Below are positions 1 to 5,491 of a stretch of 5,491 nt of DNA, piece after piece. The first letter of the stretch is position 1; every line of letters starts with the position of its first letter. The stretch comes from Bryobacterales bacterium. Its GTDB lineage: Bacteria > Acidobacteriota > Terriglobia > Bryobacterales > Bryobacteraceae. The stretch is from the NCBI GenBank assembly GCA_025462985.1, contig JAOAPP010000470.1:1-5491 (forward strand). Direction: 5' to 3'. The notes beneath the pieces were generated by a model that was not told where the DNA came from, did not search any database, and saw nothing but the letters and a program-made list of their open reading frames with translations. The position numbers were made by a program, and so were the translations under genes.

Positions 1-87
1 ACCTTCATCATCCGCTCCATCTCGGAGCTCGTATACGTTCGGCTGGTTCCCAACTCCCAGCCTTACGCCTCGGCTCCGCTTTTCTAA
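1..87 (+). CDS. possible 3' end of an unidentified upstream gene
   Basis: Frame 1 is open from the window edge for 28 codons and ends at TAA (85-87). The peptide ends in PYASAPLF and I do not recognise it. The support is compositional: roughly four fifths of the codons end in G or C, with a long run of C-ending codons at the start, which is unlikely in non-coding DNA. It lies on the same strand as the nuo genes, 144 bases before the preferred nuoA start, so it could belong to the same transcript or be a separate gene. An equally short start of a divergent gene cannot be excluded. Function unknown; the call rests only on codon pattern and an open frame. Confidence 0.35.
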   Translation, partial: TFIIRSISELVYVRLVPNSQPYASAPLF

Positions 88-93
88 AGCGGA
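75..93 (+). other. tight hairpin across the upstream stop codon
   Basis: Perfect 8-base arms TCCGCTTT (75-82) and AAAGCGGA (86-93) flank the three-base loop TCT. The stop codon of the possible upstream frame (85-87) sits at the loop and the base of the right arm. No T-run follows (the next bases are CAGATCAGG), so it is not a standard intrinsic terminator. It could weakly attenuate read-through or protect a 3' end. The inverted repeat is seen directly; its role is inferred. Confidence 0.35.
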
Positions 94-132
94 CAGATCA
101 GGTGTGAATTAGTGCGGTCAACTCACATACTA

Positions 133-161
133 ACGACAAGCCTAAAAATTCTACTTGTAAT
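133..161 (+). promoter_or_regulatory. candidate sigma-70-like promoter for the nuo operon
   Basis: ACGACA at 133-138 matches four of six bases of the -35 consensus TTGACA. TGTAAT at 156-161 matches five of six of the -10 consensus TATAAT. The spacer is exactly 17 bases. Transcription would begin near 168, leaving a leader of about 64 bases before the GTG start of nuoA at 232. This placement agrees with the shorter NuoA and would be incompatible with a start at 112. Such matches occur by chance, so this is only a candidate. Confidence 0.3.
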
Positions 162-199
162 CGGGCTGAAAGGGAGCCATACTCCTTTCGGAGAGGTTG

Positions 200-214
200 G
201 CGCATTCATTGCGC
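200..214 (+). other. small hairpin in the nuoA leader
   Basis: GCGCA (200-204) and TGCGC (210-214) form a perfect five-base-pair GC-rich stem with the loop TTCAT. It ends eight bases before the nuoA Shine-Dalgarno sequence, so it could affect ribosome access, but it is short and may be chance. Confidence 0.2.
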
Positions 215-222
215 GCTGCTCT

Positions 223-227
223 GGAGG
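223..227 (+). promoter_or_regulatory. Shine-Dalgarno sequence of nuoA, decides its start
   Basis: GGAGG lies four bases before GTG at 232. Together with NuoA homology, which begins right after this GTG, it selects the 124-residue protein over a 164-residue version from GTG 112. The spacing is slightly short but workable. Confidence 0.55.
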
Positions 228-231
228 TACC

Positions 232-606
232 GTGGACCTCTGGCCACTAGGCGTTTACGCTGCCCTTGTCTTAGGACTAGTCGGAGCCATGTTGGGGCTC
301 TCATACGTACTGGGCCAGCGGCATCACGACCGTTCGACCGACTTCCCTTACGAATCCGGCATTCTTTCTGAAGGCTCAGCCAGGGTTCGCCTTTCCGCGA
401 AATTCTACCTGATTGCGATGTTCTTCGTAATCTTTGACTTAGAAGCAGTTTTCTTGTTTGCCTGGGCGGTCGCTGTCCGTGAGGCGGGATGGGTCGGATA
501 CGCCGAGGCCTTTATCTTCATATTCATTCTTCTGGTTGCGCTCGGCTATCTCTGGCGAGTGGGAGCGCTGGAATGGGGTTCTGGGAGGTTCAGGAGGTTG
601 GGCTAA
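232..606 (+). CDS. nuoA: NADH-quinone oxidoreductase subunit A (NuoA)
   Basis: A small membrane-arm subunit of complex I next to the quinone site; it helps link quinone reduction to proton pumping. The 124-residue protein has three hydrophobic segments, at about residues 4-27, 58-80 and 90-109. The conserved first loop carries PYESGI (39-44) and SARVRLSAKFYL (49-60). The second helix holds FFVIFDLEA with Asp69 and Glu71, equivalent to the conserved acidic pair of E. coli NuoA, and Glu92 lies in helix three. FAW (76-78) and RVGALEW near the end match the E. coli form rather than the more common YPW type. I chose GTG 232 because GGAGG precedes it and family similarity starts there (DLWPLGVY). 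The frame stays open upstream to GTG 112 (preceded by AGGTG), but those 40 extra residues look unlike NuoA. First gene of the nuo run. Confidence 0.92.
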   Translation: MDLWPLGVYAALVLGLVGAMLGLSYVLGQRHHDRSTDFPYESGILSEGSARVRLSAKFYLIAMFFVIFDLEAVFLFAWAVAVREAGWVGYAEAFIFIFILLVALGYLWRVGALEWGSGRFRRLG

Positions 607-611
607 AGGAG
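605..611 (+). promoter_or_regulatory. Shine-Dalgarno sequence of nuoB over the nuoA stop
   Basis: AAAGGAG overlaps the last bases of the nuoA stop codon (604-606) and lies 10 bases before the nuoB ATG at 622. The arrangement suggests coupled translation of nuoA and nuoB. Confidence 0.6.
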
Positions 612-621
612 TTGTGCGCGT

Positions 622-1263
622 ATGCAGTGGTCTTTGCGCAAAGTTGATTCTCACACACAGGCGGGCGAGGATTCTGACGGCCCGATGGAAACAGCCGTTC
701 GCCGGAGTCTCGTTTTGTCGAGACTTGATGACCTGATTGCGTGGAGCCGCAAGAACTCGATTTGGCCCTTTCATTTCGGACTCTCGTGCTGCTTTGTCGA
801 GATGGCCACGAGTATCACGAGCAAATACGACATCTCCCGATTCGGCGCCGAGGTAATTCGCGGCACGCCCCGAGAAGCCGATCTGATGGTCATAGCCGGT
901 ACCGTCTTCATAAAAATGGCGCCAGTCATTCGCCGCCTGTATGAACAAATGATGGAGCCGCGGTGGGTGGTTTCCATGGGATCGTGTGCGAACTCCGGCG
1001 GCATGTACGACATCTACAGCGTCGTGCAAGGTGTGGACAAGTTTCTTCCTGTGGACGTGTATGTGCCTGGATGTCCGCCGCGCCCCGATGCGTTTCTGCA
1101 AGGTGTTCTGCTGCTGCGCGAGGCTGTCGGAAAGGAGAAACGGCCCCTAAGCTGGGTGGTAGGCCCACAAGGAGTTGAAAAGCCAGGAATGCCGGTGATG
1201 CGCGACCAGCAGTGGGCACGCCGGCAAACGTTAACCACTCTCGACACTCCGGATCACGTTTAG
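622..1263 (+). CDS. nuoB: NADH-quinone oxidoreductase subunit B (NuoB), N2 cluster subunit
   Basis: Carries the terminal [4Fe-4S] cluster N2, which hands electrons to quinone at the NuoB/NuoD interface on the cytoplasmic side. The 213-residue protein has all four N2 ligands: adjacent Cys56-Cys57 in [10 protein letters not shown], Cys122 in [13 protein letters not shown] and Cys151 in [10 protein letters not shown]. The spacings of 65 and 29 residues equal those of E. coli NuoB (C63, C64, C129, C158). The 20-kDa subunit signature spans residues 137-153 ([17 protein letters not shown]). [11 protein letters not shown] before the cysteine pair and the tail ending LDTPDHV resemble the E. coli protein (tail LRTPDEI), which marks the E. 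coli type of complex I. The N-terminal 25 residues are poorly conserved, as usual. The start at ATG 622 is supported by AAAGGAG. Fifteen bases separate it from nuoA and 17 from nuoC. Confidence 0.97.
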   Translation: MQWSLRKVDSHTQAGEDSDGPMETAVRRSLVLSRLDDLIAWSRKNSIWPFHFGLSCCFVEMATSITSKYDISRFGAEVIRGTPREADLMVIAGTVFIKMAPVIRRLYEQMMEPRWVVSMGSCANSGGMYDIYSVVQGVDKFLPVDVYVPGCPPRPDAFLQGVLLLREAVGKEKRPLSWVVGPQGVEKPGMPVMRDQQWARRQTLTTLDTPDHV

Positions 1264-1280
1264 AGGTTTAACTATACTTT

Positions 1281-1880
1281 ATGGCAACCGCAATTGTTGC
1301 CGGCGTCGAGTTGCAACTGGACTTAGGTCCAACTGCGATACCTGAATCAACTCGAGACGGGATCCCAACCTTCTGGTTGCATTCGAGCGAGATCCGCGAA
1401 TCGGTACGCAAGCTACGCCATGAGGTTCCCCATCCGTTCAGGATGTTATATGACCTGACAGCGGTCGACGAGCGGGCTCGCAGTCACAAAAACGGGCGTC
1501 CTACTGGCGAGTTCACCGTGGTGTACCACCTGTTCTCCTACGAGCGCAACGCTTACATCCGCCTGAAGGTCCCGCTCGAGGGCGACAAGCTTACCTTACC
1601 CTCCATAGTCGACATTTATCCCGTTGCGAACTGGTACGAGCGCGAAGTCTGGGATATGTTTGGCATCACCTTCGATGGCCATCCCCATCTCTTCCGGATC
1701 CTGATGCCACGCTCGTGGGAAGGGCATCCGCTGAGAAAGGACCACCCGGCACGGGCCACCGAAATGGGCCCCTTCAGGCTATCCGACGCAAAACTGGACG
1801 CGGAACAGGAGGCCCTACGGTTTCACCCGGAAGAGTGGGGCTGGAGCGAGGCCGGGAAGACACGGATTTTCTCTTCCTGA
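1281..1880 (+). CDS. nuoC: NADH-quinone oxidoreductase subunit C (NuoC), or the N-terminal half of a disrupted NuoCD
   Basis: The 30-kDa subunit of the connecting module; it has no cofactor and scaffolds NuoD and NuoB. The 199-residue product has the family core [19 protein letters not shown] (117-135) followed by [20 protein letters not shown] (139-158), which includes the 30-kDa signature ERE-x2-D-MF. After the core it continues through a linker ending FHPEEWG (181-187), matching FKPEEWG of E. coli NuoCD, where the chain runs on into NuoD. Here it ends 12 residues later ([11 protein letters not shown]) at TGA 1878-1880. Those last residues do not resemble the E. coli linker, whereas the reading frame one base back does (EDTDFLFLN against ENEDFMFLN). 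The gene therefore looks like the front part of a nuoCD fusion that has lost one base near 1854-1856. Start ATG 1281 has only a weak, distant AGAGGT (1262-1267). Confidence 0.93.
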   Translation: MATAIVAGVELQLDLGPTAIPESTRDGIPTFWLHSSEIRESVRKLRHEVPHPFRMLYDLTAVDERARSHKNGRPTGEFTVVYHLFSYERNAYIRLKVPLEGDKLTLPSIVDIYPVANWYEREVWDMFGITFDGHPHLFRILMPRSWEGHPLRKDHPARATEMGPFRLSDAKLDAEQEALRFHPEEWGWSEAGKTRIFSS

Positions 1881-3025
1881 ATATAGGTCCACAACATCCC
1901 GGAACACACGGCGTTCTTCGCATCGTGCTCGAGTTGGACGGCGAGGAGATAGTAAACGCAATCCCCGATATCGGTTTTCACCATCGTGGTGCAGAAAAGA
2001 TGGCCGAGCGCCAGACTTGGCACACTTACATACCGTACACAGATCGCATTGATTACCTCGGCGGGGTGATGAATAACTTTGCGTACCTCACCGCCTTCGA
2101 GAAACTGGCCGGTATTGTAGTTCCGCCACGCGGGCAAATGGTTCGCGTCATGATGTCGGAGCTGTTTCGCATCATCAACCACCTGGTCTGGTATGGAACA
2201 TTCGCCCAAGATCTGGGCCAGATGTCGCCGGTCTTCTACACCTTCAACGATCGCGAAAAAGCGTTTGGCATCGTCGAAGCGGTCTGCGGCGGGCGAATGC
2301 ATCCGAACTGGTTCCGCATTGGGGGCGTGGCTCAGGACTTGCCGGCGGGTTGGGATCGATTGCTCCGCGATTTCGTGAATTATCTACCCAGGCGTCTTGA
2401 TGAATACGATCGCACGGTGATGCGCAATCGCTTGTTTCAGGCTCGTACAAAAGGAGTGGGCAGTTGCACTGTCGAGGAAGCTATCGACTGGGGTATGACA
2501 GGGCCAAACCTGCGAGCCTGCGGGTTCGAATGGGACTTCCGCAGGAAGCAGCCTTATTCATGTTACGGACAGCTCGATTTCGATGTTCCTACTGGCAAAT
2601 CGGGAGATTGTTACGACCGTGCGGCCGTACGGGTAGAGGAGATGCGCCAAAGCTTGCGTATCATTCGCCAATGCATTGACAACATGCCAGGCGGTCCCTG
2701 CAATGCGGAGCATCCTCTGACAACCCCTCCCCCCAAAGCGCGCACAATGCACGATATCGAGACGCTCATCAACCATTTCTTAGGAGTGAGTTGGGGACCT
2801 GTCGTGCCGCCGGGAGAAGCGCTGGGAGCAATAGAAGCAACCAAGGGCAACAACGGTTACTACCTGGTCAGCGATGGCGGCACAAATTCTTATCGAACTC
2901 GGATCAGGACTCCATCGTTCGCACATATGCAGATGCTGCCACTCCTGTGCGGAGGTCTGATGATCCCGGATCTGCTCGCCATTCTTGGAAGTATGGACTA
3001 TGTCCTCGCCGATATAGACCGCTGA
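1835..3025 (+). CDS. nuoD: NADH-quinone oxidoreductase subunit D (NuoD), or the C-terminal half of a disrupted NuoCD
   Basis: The 49-kDa subunit; with NuoB it forms the quinone-binding pocket beside cluster N2. Counting from GTG 1835, the homologous part begins near residue 8. GPQHPGTHG (18-26) gives the His21/His25 pair. His25 and Tyr74 of [10 protein letters not shown] are 49 residues apart, as are the quinone-site His95 and Tyr144 of Yarrowia, so the site looks intact. The 49-kDa signature [12 protein letters not shown] is at 49-60. [31 protein letters not shown] and a C-terminal VLADIDR complete a full-length NuoD of about 390 residues. The start is uncertain: GTG 1835 lacks a good Shine-Dalgarno sequence, CTG 1877 overlaps the nuoC stop, and the frame is open back to ATG 1715 deep inside nuoC, where the residues are non-homologous. 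The absence of a clean start supports a former nuoCD fusion. Confidence 0.9.
   Translation: MGLERGREDTDFLFLNIGPQHPGTHGVLRIVLELDGEEIVNAIPDIGFHHRGAEKMAERQTWHTYIPYTDRIDYLGGVMNNFAYLTAFEKLAGIVVPPRGQMVRVMMSELFRIINHLVWYGTFAQDLGQMSPVFYTFNDREKAFGIVEAVCGGRMHPNWFRIGGVAQDLPAGWDRLLRDFVNYLPRRLDEYDRTVMRNRLFQARTKGVGSCTVEEAIDWGMTGPNLRACGFEWDFRRKQPYSCYGQLDFDVPTGKSGDCYDRAAVRVEEMRQSLRIIRQCIDNMPGGPCNAEHPLTTPPPKARTMHDIETLINHFLGVSWGPVVPPGEALGAIEATKGNNGYYLVSDGGTNSYRTRIRTPSFAHMQMLPLLCGGLMIPDLLAILGSMDYVLADIDR
1851..1880 (+). other. apparent -1 frame break at the NuoC-NuoD linker
   Basis: The nuoC frame and the nuoD frame differ by one base. Joining NuoC up to Gly192 with the nuoD frame from the GAA at 1856-1858 gives WGWSEAG followed by EDTDFLFLN. 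This has exactly the same length between WG and FLN as E. coli NuoCD (WGMKRGTENEDFMFLN). Adding one base to the GGG at 1854-1856 would make a single open frame from 1281 to 3025. GATTTTC (1865-1871) does not form a standard X-XXY-YYZ slippery site, because the P-site codon ATT would have to re-pair with GAT. Confidence 0.7.
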
Positions 3026-3033
3026 AGGAATCC

Positions 3034-3039
3034 GGAGGG
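3034..3039 (+). promoter_or_regulatory. Shine-Dalgarno sequence of nuoE, supports a TTG start
   Basis: GGAGGG ends five bases before TTG 3045. It lies in the 19-base gap after the nuoD stop and supports the unusual TTG start codon. Confidence 0.6.
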
Positions 3040-3044
3040 AAGTT

Positions 3045-3509
3045 TTGTTAACAGCCGAAGAAGAACAGGAAATCAAAGCAGAGCTGGCCCACTACCCGAA
3101 CACGCAGGCAGTTTGCATCGACGCCATGATGGTGGTCCAACGATCTCGTGGATGGGTATCGGACGAATCGATCCGTGACATTGCTGATCTGCTTGGTATG
3201 TCAAGCGCCGACCTGGACGGCGTTGCCACCTTCTACAATCTTATCCGCCGGAAACCGGTCGGACGACATGTGGCCCTGATCTGCGACAGCGTTAGCTGCT
3301 GGATCATGGGTTGCGAACGGGTGCGTGATCAGTTGTGCACCAGATTGGGCACGGCGCTCGGAGGATCCACGGCCGACGGGCGTTTCACATTGCTGCCCAT
3401 TGTATGTCTGGGGGCCTGCGATCACGCACCCGTAATGCTGATTGATGGTGATCTGCACACGGACGTGGACGAGCAGAGAATCGATCAGGTTCTCCAAAAG
3501 TATATCTAA
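3045..3509 (+). CDS. nuoE: NADH-quinone oxidoreductase subunit E (NuoE), N1a [2Fe-2S] subunit
   Basis: The 24-kDa subunit of the NADH-oxidising module; it holds the [2Fe-2S] cluster N1a next to the FMN of NuoF. The 154-residue protein has a helical N-terminal half with RGWVSDESIRDIADLLG (35-51) and GVATFYNLI (59-67), then a thioredoxin-like domain. The ligands are Cys80, Cys85, Cys121 and Cys125, spaced C-x4-C-x35-C-x3-C exactly as in E. coli NuoE (C92, C97, C133, C137). The 24-kDa signature D-x2-F-T-x5-C-L-G-x-C-x2-A-P lies at 111-129. Additional cysteines at 24, 90 and 98 are not ligands in the family; Cys90 follows closely after the first ligand pair. The start is TTG 3045, well placed after GGAGGG. 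The next gene begins six bases after the stop codon. Confidence 0.96.
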   Translation: MLTAEEEQEIKAELAHYPNTQAVCIDAMMVVQRSRGWVSDESIRDIADLLGMSSADLDGVATFYNLIRRKPVGRHVALICDSVSCWIMGCERVRDQLCTRLGTALGGSTADGRFTLLPIVCLGACDHAPVMLIDGDLHTDVDEQRIDQVLQKYI

Positions 3510-3515
3510 ACTGCC

Positions 3516-4790
3516 ATGGACAAACCGCTTACTAGTAAGCTTCGCGGTGATGGAACGGTCGTCGATATCGCCGCTTACGAGCGCGCCGGTGGATACGAGG
3601 GATTGCGAAAAGCGCTAGGTTTGCAGCCGCAGGACGTAACCGAAATAGTCAAGCGTTCTAGTCTGCGGGGGCGGGGAGGAGCGGGGTTCCCGACCGGACT
3701 AAAATGGAGCTTCGTTCCAATGGGAGCGAATGCTCCCAGCCCGAAGTATCTGGTCGCAAATGCAGATGAGATGGAGCCGGGCACATTCAAAGATCGTGTG
3801 CTCATGGAAGGCGATCCTCACCAGCTTATCGAAGGAATGGTGGTTTCGGCGTATGCGATCCAGGCCAGCATTGGTTACATCTTTTTGCGCGGAGAGTATC
3901 ATCTTTCAGCGCAACGGCTGAGGGCCGCGCTGGCTGAAGCGAGGGCGCGGGGCTACCTAGGAAGCAACATTCTAGGCTCCGGATATAGCTTTGAGCTTTA
4001 TCTGCATGTGAGCGCCGGCCGCTATATATGTGGAGAAGAAACGGCTCTGCTGAACGCTCTCGAAGGCAAGCGTGCTCATCCGCGCACGAAGCCACCGTTC
4101 CCGCAGGTCTCAGGTCTCTGGGGCAAGCCAACCATCGTACAGAACGTAGAAACGTTGTGTAACATACCCCATATCGTCGCCAATGGTACCGACTGGTTCC
4201 GAGGCCTCAGTCTCTCCGAAGATGGCGGCACCAAACTGTACGGGGTCAGCGGGAAAGTCAACCGGCCTGGATTGTGGGAGCTTCCTCTTGGCACAACAAT
4301 CCGGGAGATCCTCGAGGAGCACGCCGGCGGAATGCGCAACGGACTTCGATTCCGTGGCGTTCTTCCAGGCGGCGCTTCAACCGATTTCCTCGTCGAGGAA
4401 CACCTCGACACGCCGATGGACTACACGCAGGTGCAAAAGGCAGGGAGCCGTCTGGGTACGGGCACCATGGTGGTCCTCGACGACAAAACGTGTCCGGTGG
4501 GCATGGTCTGGAACCTGGAACACTTCTTTGCGCAAGAATCCTGCGGCTGGTGTACGCCATGTTGGAGTGGCCTGGCGTGGACAGAAAAAATTCTGCTTGC
4601 GATGGAACAAGGCACTGCTGAAAAACAAGACTTAGAAGTTCTCAGATTTCAAACCAAATTCCTCGCGCCAGGAAATACATTCTGCGCCTTCGCTCCCGGA
4701 GCTGTCGAACCCTTACAAAGCGCGTTGAAGTACTTCAGCGACGACTTCCGGCGTCATGTTGACGAAAAGCGCTGTTCGTGGAGGCAATGA
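3516..4790 (+). CDS. nuoF: NADH-quinone oxidoreductase subunit F (NuoF), NADH/FMN subunit
   Basis: The 51-kDa subunit: oxidises NADH, carries FMN and the [4Fe-4S] cluster N3. The 424-residue protein has the glycine-rich FMN/NADH loop [15 protein letters not shown] (51-65), [13 protein letters not shown] (82-94), FLRGEY (123-128) and [18 protein letters not shown] (167-184). Glu175 corresponds to E. coli Glu183, a residue linked to NADH over NADPH preference. N3 ligands are Cys343, Cys346 and Cys349 in ESCGWCTPC plus Cys390 in [12 protein letters not shown], with the same 41-residue gap as E. coli (C357 to C398). Odd: the residue after Cys349 is Trp350 (TGG, 4563-4565), where the family signature ESCGxCxPCRxG has Arg. 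The tail after residue 401 is shorter than in E. coli (445 residues). ATG 3516 has no clear Shine-Dalgarno sequence and probably relies on coupling to nuoE, six bases upstream. Confidence 0.97.
   Translation: MDKPLTSKLRGDGTVVDIAAYERAGGYEGLRKALGLQPQDVTEIVKRSSLRGRGGAGFPTGLKWSFVPMGANAPSPKYLVANADEMEPGTFKDRVLMEGDPHQLIEGMVVSAYAIQASIGYIFLRGEYHLSAQRLRAALAEARARGYLGSNILGSGYSFELYLHVSAGRYICGEETALLNALEGKRAHPRTKPPFPQVSGLWGKPTIVQNVETLCNIPHIVANGTDWFRGLSLSEDGGTKLYGVSGKVNRPGLWELPLGTTIREILEEHAGGMRNGLRFRGVLPGGASTDFLVEEHLDTPMDYTQVQKAGSRLGTGTMVVLDDKTCPVGMVWNLEHFFAQESCGWCTPCWSGLAWTEKILLAMEQGTAEKQDLEVLRFQTKFLAPGNTFCAFAPGAVEPLQSALKYFSDDFRRHVDEKRCSWRQ
4779..4784 (+). promoter_or_regulatory. Shine-Dalgarno sequence of nuoG, favours GTG over ATG
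   Basis: TGGAGG lies inside the end of nuoF. It is eight bases from GTG 4793, an ideal distance, but only two from the in-frame ATG 4787. The GTG start also makes the protein begin MATI, as E. coli NuoG does. Confidence 0.5.
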
Positions 4791-4792
4791 TC

Positions 4793-5491
4793 GTGGCGAC
4801 TATCTATGTCGAAAACGAGCCGCGGCCATGCGATAGCAGTCAGAATTTGCTTCACGTGCTCTTGTCTTTAGGCTACGATGTGCCCTATTTTTGCTGGCAT
4901 CCTGTGCTGGGATCGGTAGGCGCGTGCCGCCAATGCGCGATCAAGCAGTTCCGGAACGAGCAGGATCCCAGCGGAAAGATTGTCATGGCGTGCATGACCC
5001 CGGCGGCAGATGGAACGCGCGTGTCTATCAAGGATTCCGAAGCCGCCGAGTTTCGGGCTGCTGTCGTTCAAGGCCTGATGGAAAACCATCCGCACGATTG
5101 CCCGGTGTGCGATGAGGGCGGGGAATGTCATCTCCAGGATATGACCGTGATGACCGGCCATTGCTCGCGCCATTATCGCTTCCCCAAACGTACGTTTCGG
5201 AATCAATATCTTGGTCCATTGATAAATCATGAGATGAATCGCTGCATTCAGTGCCAGCGGTGCGTGCGGTTCTATCGTGAGTACGCCGGAGGTCACGATC
5301 TGAATGCGTTCCGCCTTCGCGATACGATGTACTTCGGCAGATTCGAAGACGGCGTTCTCGAAGACGAGTTTAGCGGCAATCTCGTAGAGATCTGCCCGAC
5401 TGGCGTGTTTACCGATGCCACTTTGAAACGCCATTACACCAGGAAGTGGGACCTTCAGATGGCCCCTTCGGTTTGTGTCCACTGCTCCGTG
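4793..5491 (+). CDS. nuoG: NADH-quinone oxidoreductase subunit G (NuoG), N-terminal 233 residues, runs off the window
   Basis: The 75-kDa iron-sulfur subunit that relays electrons from NuoE/F toward NuoI and NuoB. The frame is open to the window edge; E. coli NuoG has about 900 residues, so roughly a quarter is present. Numbered from GTG 4793, the ligands fall at E. coli positions. N1b [2Fe-2S]: Cys34, Cys45, Cys48, Cys67. N5: His99 with Cys103, Cys106, Cys112 ([15 protein letters not shown]). N4: Cys151, Cys154, Cys157, Cys201 (ICPTG). Cys228 and Cys231 in SVCVHCS begin the N7 cluster motif, present in E. coli and Thermus but absent from many complexes [11 protein letters not shown] (114-123), YFGR and [16 protein letters not shown] (193-208) are strongly E. 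coli-like. ATG 4787, overlapping the nuoF stop as ATGA, is the alternative start and adds two residues. Either way, translation is closely coupled to nuoF. Confidence 0.96.
   Translation, partial: MATIYVENEPRPCDSSQNLLHVLLSLGYDVPYFCWHPVLGSVGACRQCAIKQFRNEQDPSGKIVMACMTPAADGTRVSIKDSEAAEFRAAVVQGLMENHPHDCPVCDEGGECHLQDMTVMTGHCSRHYRFPKRTFRNQYLGPLINHEMNRCIQCQRCVRFYREYAGGHDLNAFRLRDTMYFGRFEDGVLEDEFSGNLVEICPTGVFTDATLKRHYTRKWDLQMAPSVCVHCSV

Noticed and set aside
1..20. ATG on the reverse strand at 20-18, possible start of a divergent gene reading MERMMK.
   Set aside because: Only six codons are visible and no Shine-Dalgarno sequence is evident; the forward frame has the better codon pattern.
112..231. 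A 40-residue N-terminal extension of NuoA starting at GTG 112.
   Set aside because: The residues do not resemble NuoA, the family's first segment starts right after GTG 232, GGAGG precedes that GTG, and a promoter-like site lies inside the extension.
439..1101. A 220-codon reverse-strand open frame across the end of nuoA and most of nuoB.
   Set aside because: It lies opposite highly conserved nuoA/nuoB codons, is rich in His and Arg as antisense frames of GC-rich genes are, and resembles no family I recognise.
1241..1278. TCGACA and TATACT before nuoC as an internal promoter.
   Set aside because: The spacer is 26 bases, too long for a sigma-70 promoter, and the gap between nuoB and nuoC is only 17 bases.
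1715..1834. A NuoD start at ATG 1715 giving a 436-residue protein.
   Set aside because: It would overlap nuoC by 166 bases, and the added residues are an out-of-frame reading of the conserved NuoC linker with no NuoD similarity.
1865..1880. Programmed -1 frameshifting at GATTTTC before the nuoC stop.
   Set aside because: In the nuoC frame the P-site codon ATT would have to re-pair with GAT, so it is not a proper slippery heptamer, and the homology join lies slightly upstream near 1856. A lost base explains it better.
4868..5482. A 204-codon reverse-strand open frame opposite nuoG.
   Set aside because: It is an antisense shadow of the strongly conserved iron-sulfur region of nuoG, which is open on the + strand to the window edge.

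Overview
The window is a stretch of a complex I (NADH:quinone oxidoreductase) operon, all on the + strand: nuoA, nuoB, nuoC, nuoD, nuoE, nuoF and the first 233 codons of nuoG, in the canonical order. A short possible 3' end of an unrelated upstream gene lies at 1-87. No RNA gene, CRISPR array, insertion sequence or other mobile element is visible, and no undescribed system: this is core respiratory metabolism with a few local oddities.

Organism: the proteins resemble the Escherichia coli form of complex I closely (NuoA with the FAW motif, the NuoB C-terminal tail, NuoG numbering nearly identical to E. coli through residue 233, and cysteines of the extra N7 cluster). They are still clearly diverged, and NuoC and NuoD lie in different reading frames instead of in one gene. 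Moderately high G+C, Shine-Dalgarno-led genes and several GTG/TTG starts fit a non-enteric bacterium. A soil or environmental lineage such as Acidobacteriota or a deltaproteobacterial group is my guess, not something the sequence proves.

Layout: 1-87 possible tail of an upstream gene, with a tight hairpin over its stop codon; 88-231 leader with a plausible sigma-70-like promoter and a small hairpin; 232-606 nuoA; 622-1263 nuoB; 1281-1880 nuoC; about 1835-3025 nuoD, one frame back from nuoC and overlapping it; 3045-3509 nuoE; 3516-4790 nuoF; 4793-end nuoG. Gaps between genes are 2-19 bases, as expected of one transcript. NuoE, F and G form the NADH-oxidising module (FMN, N1a, N3, N1b, N4, N5, N7), NuoB, C and D the quinone-reducing connecting module (N2 and the quinone site), and NuoA part of the membrane arm. 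The remaining membrane genes and nuoI presumably follow downstream.

Most notable: (1) the nuoC/nuoD junction aligns without gaps to the linker of fused E. coli NuoCD if a single missing base is restored near the G-run at 1854-1856, so the split looks like a recent one-base deletion, a sequencing error, or an unusual recoding or split; (2) NuoF has Trp in place of the signature Arg directly after the third N3-cluster cysteine.
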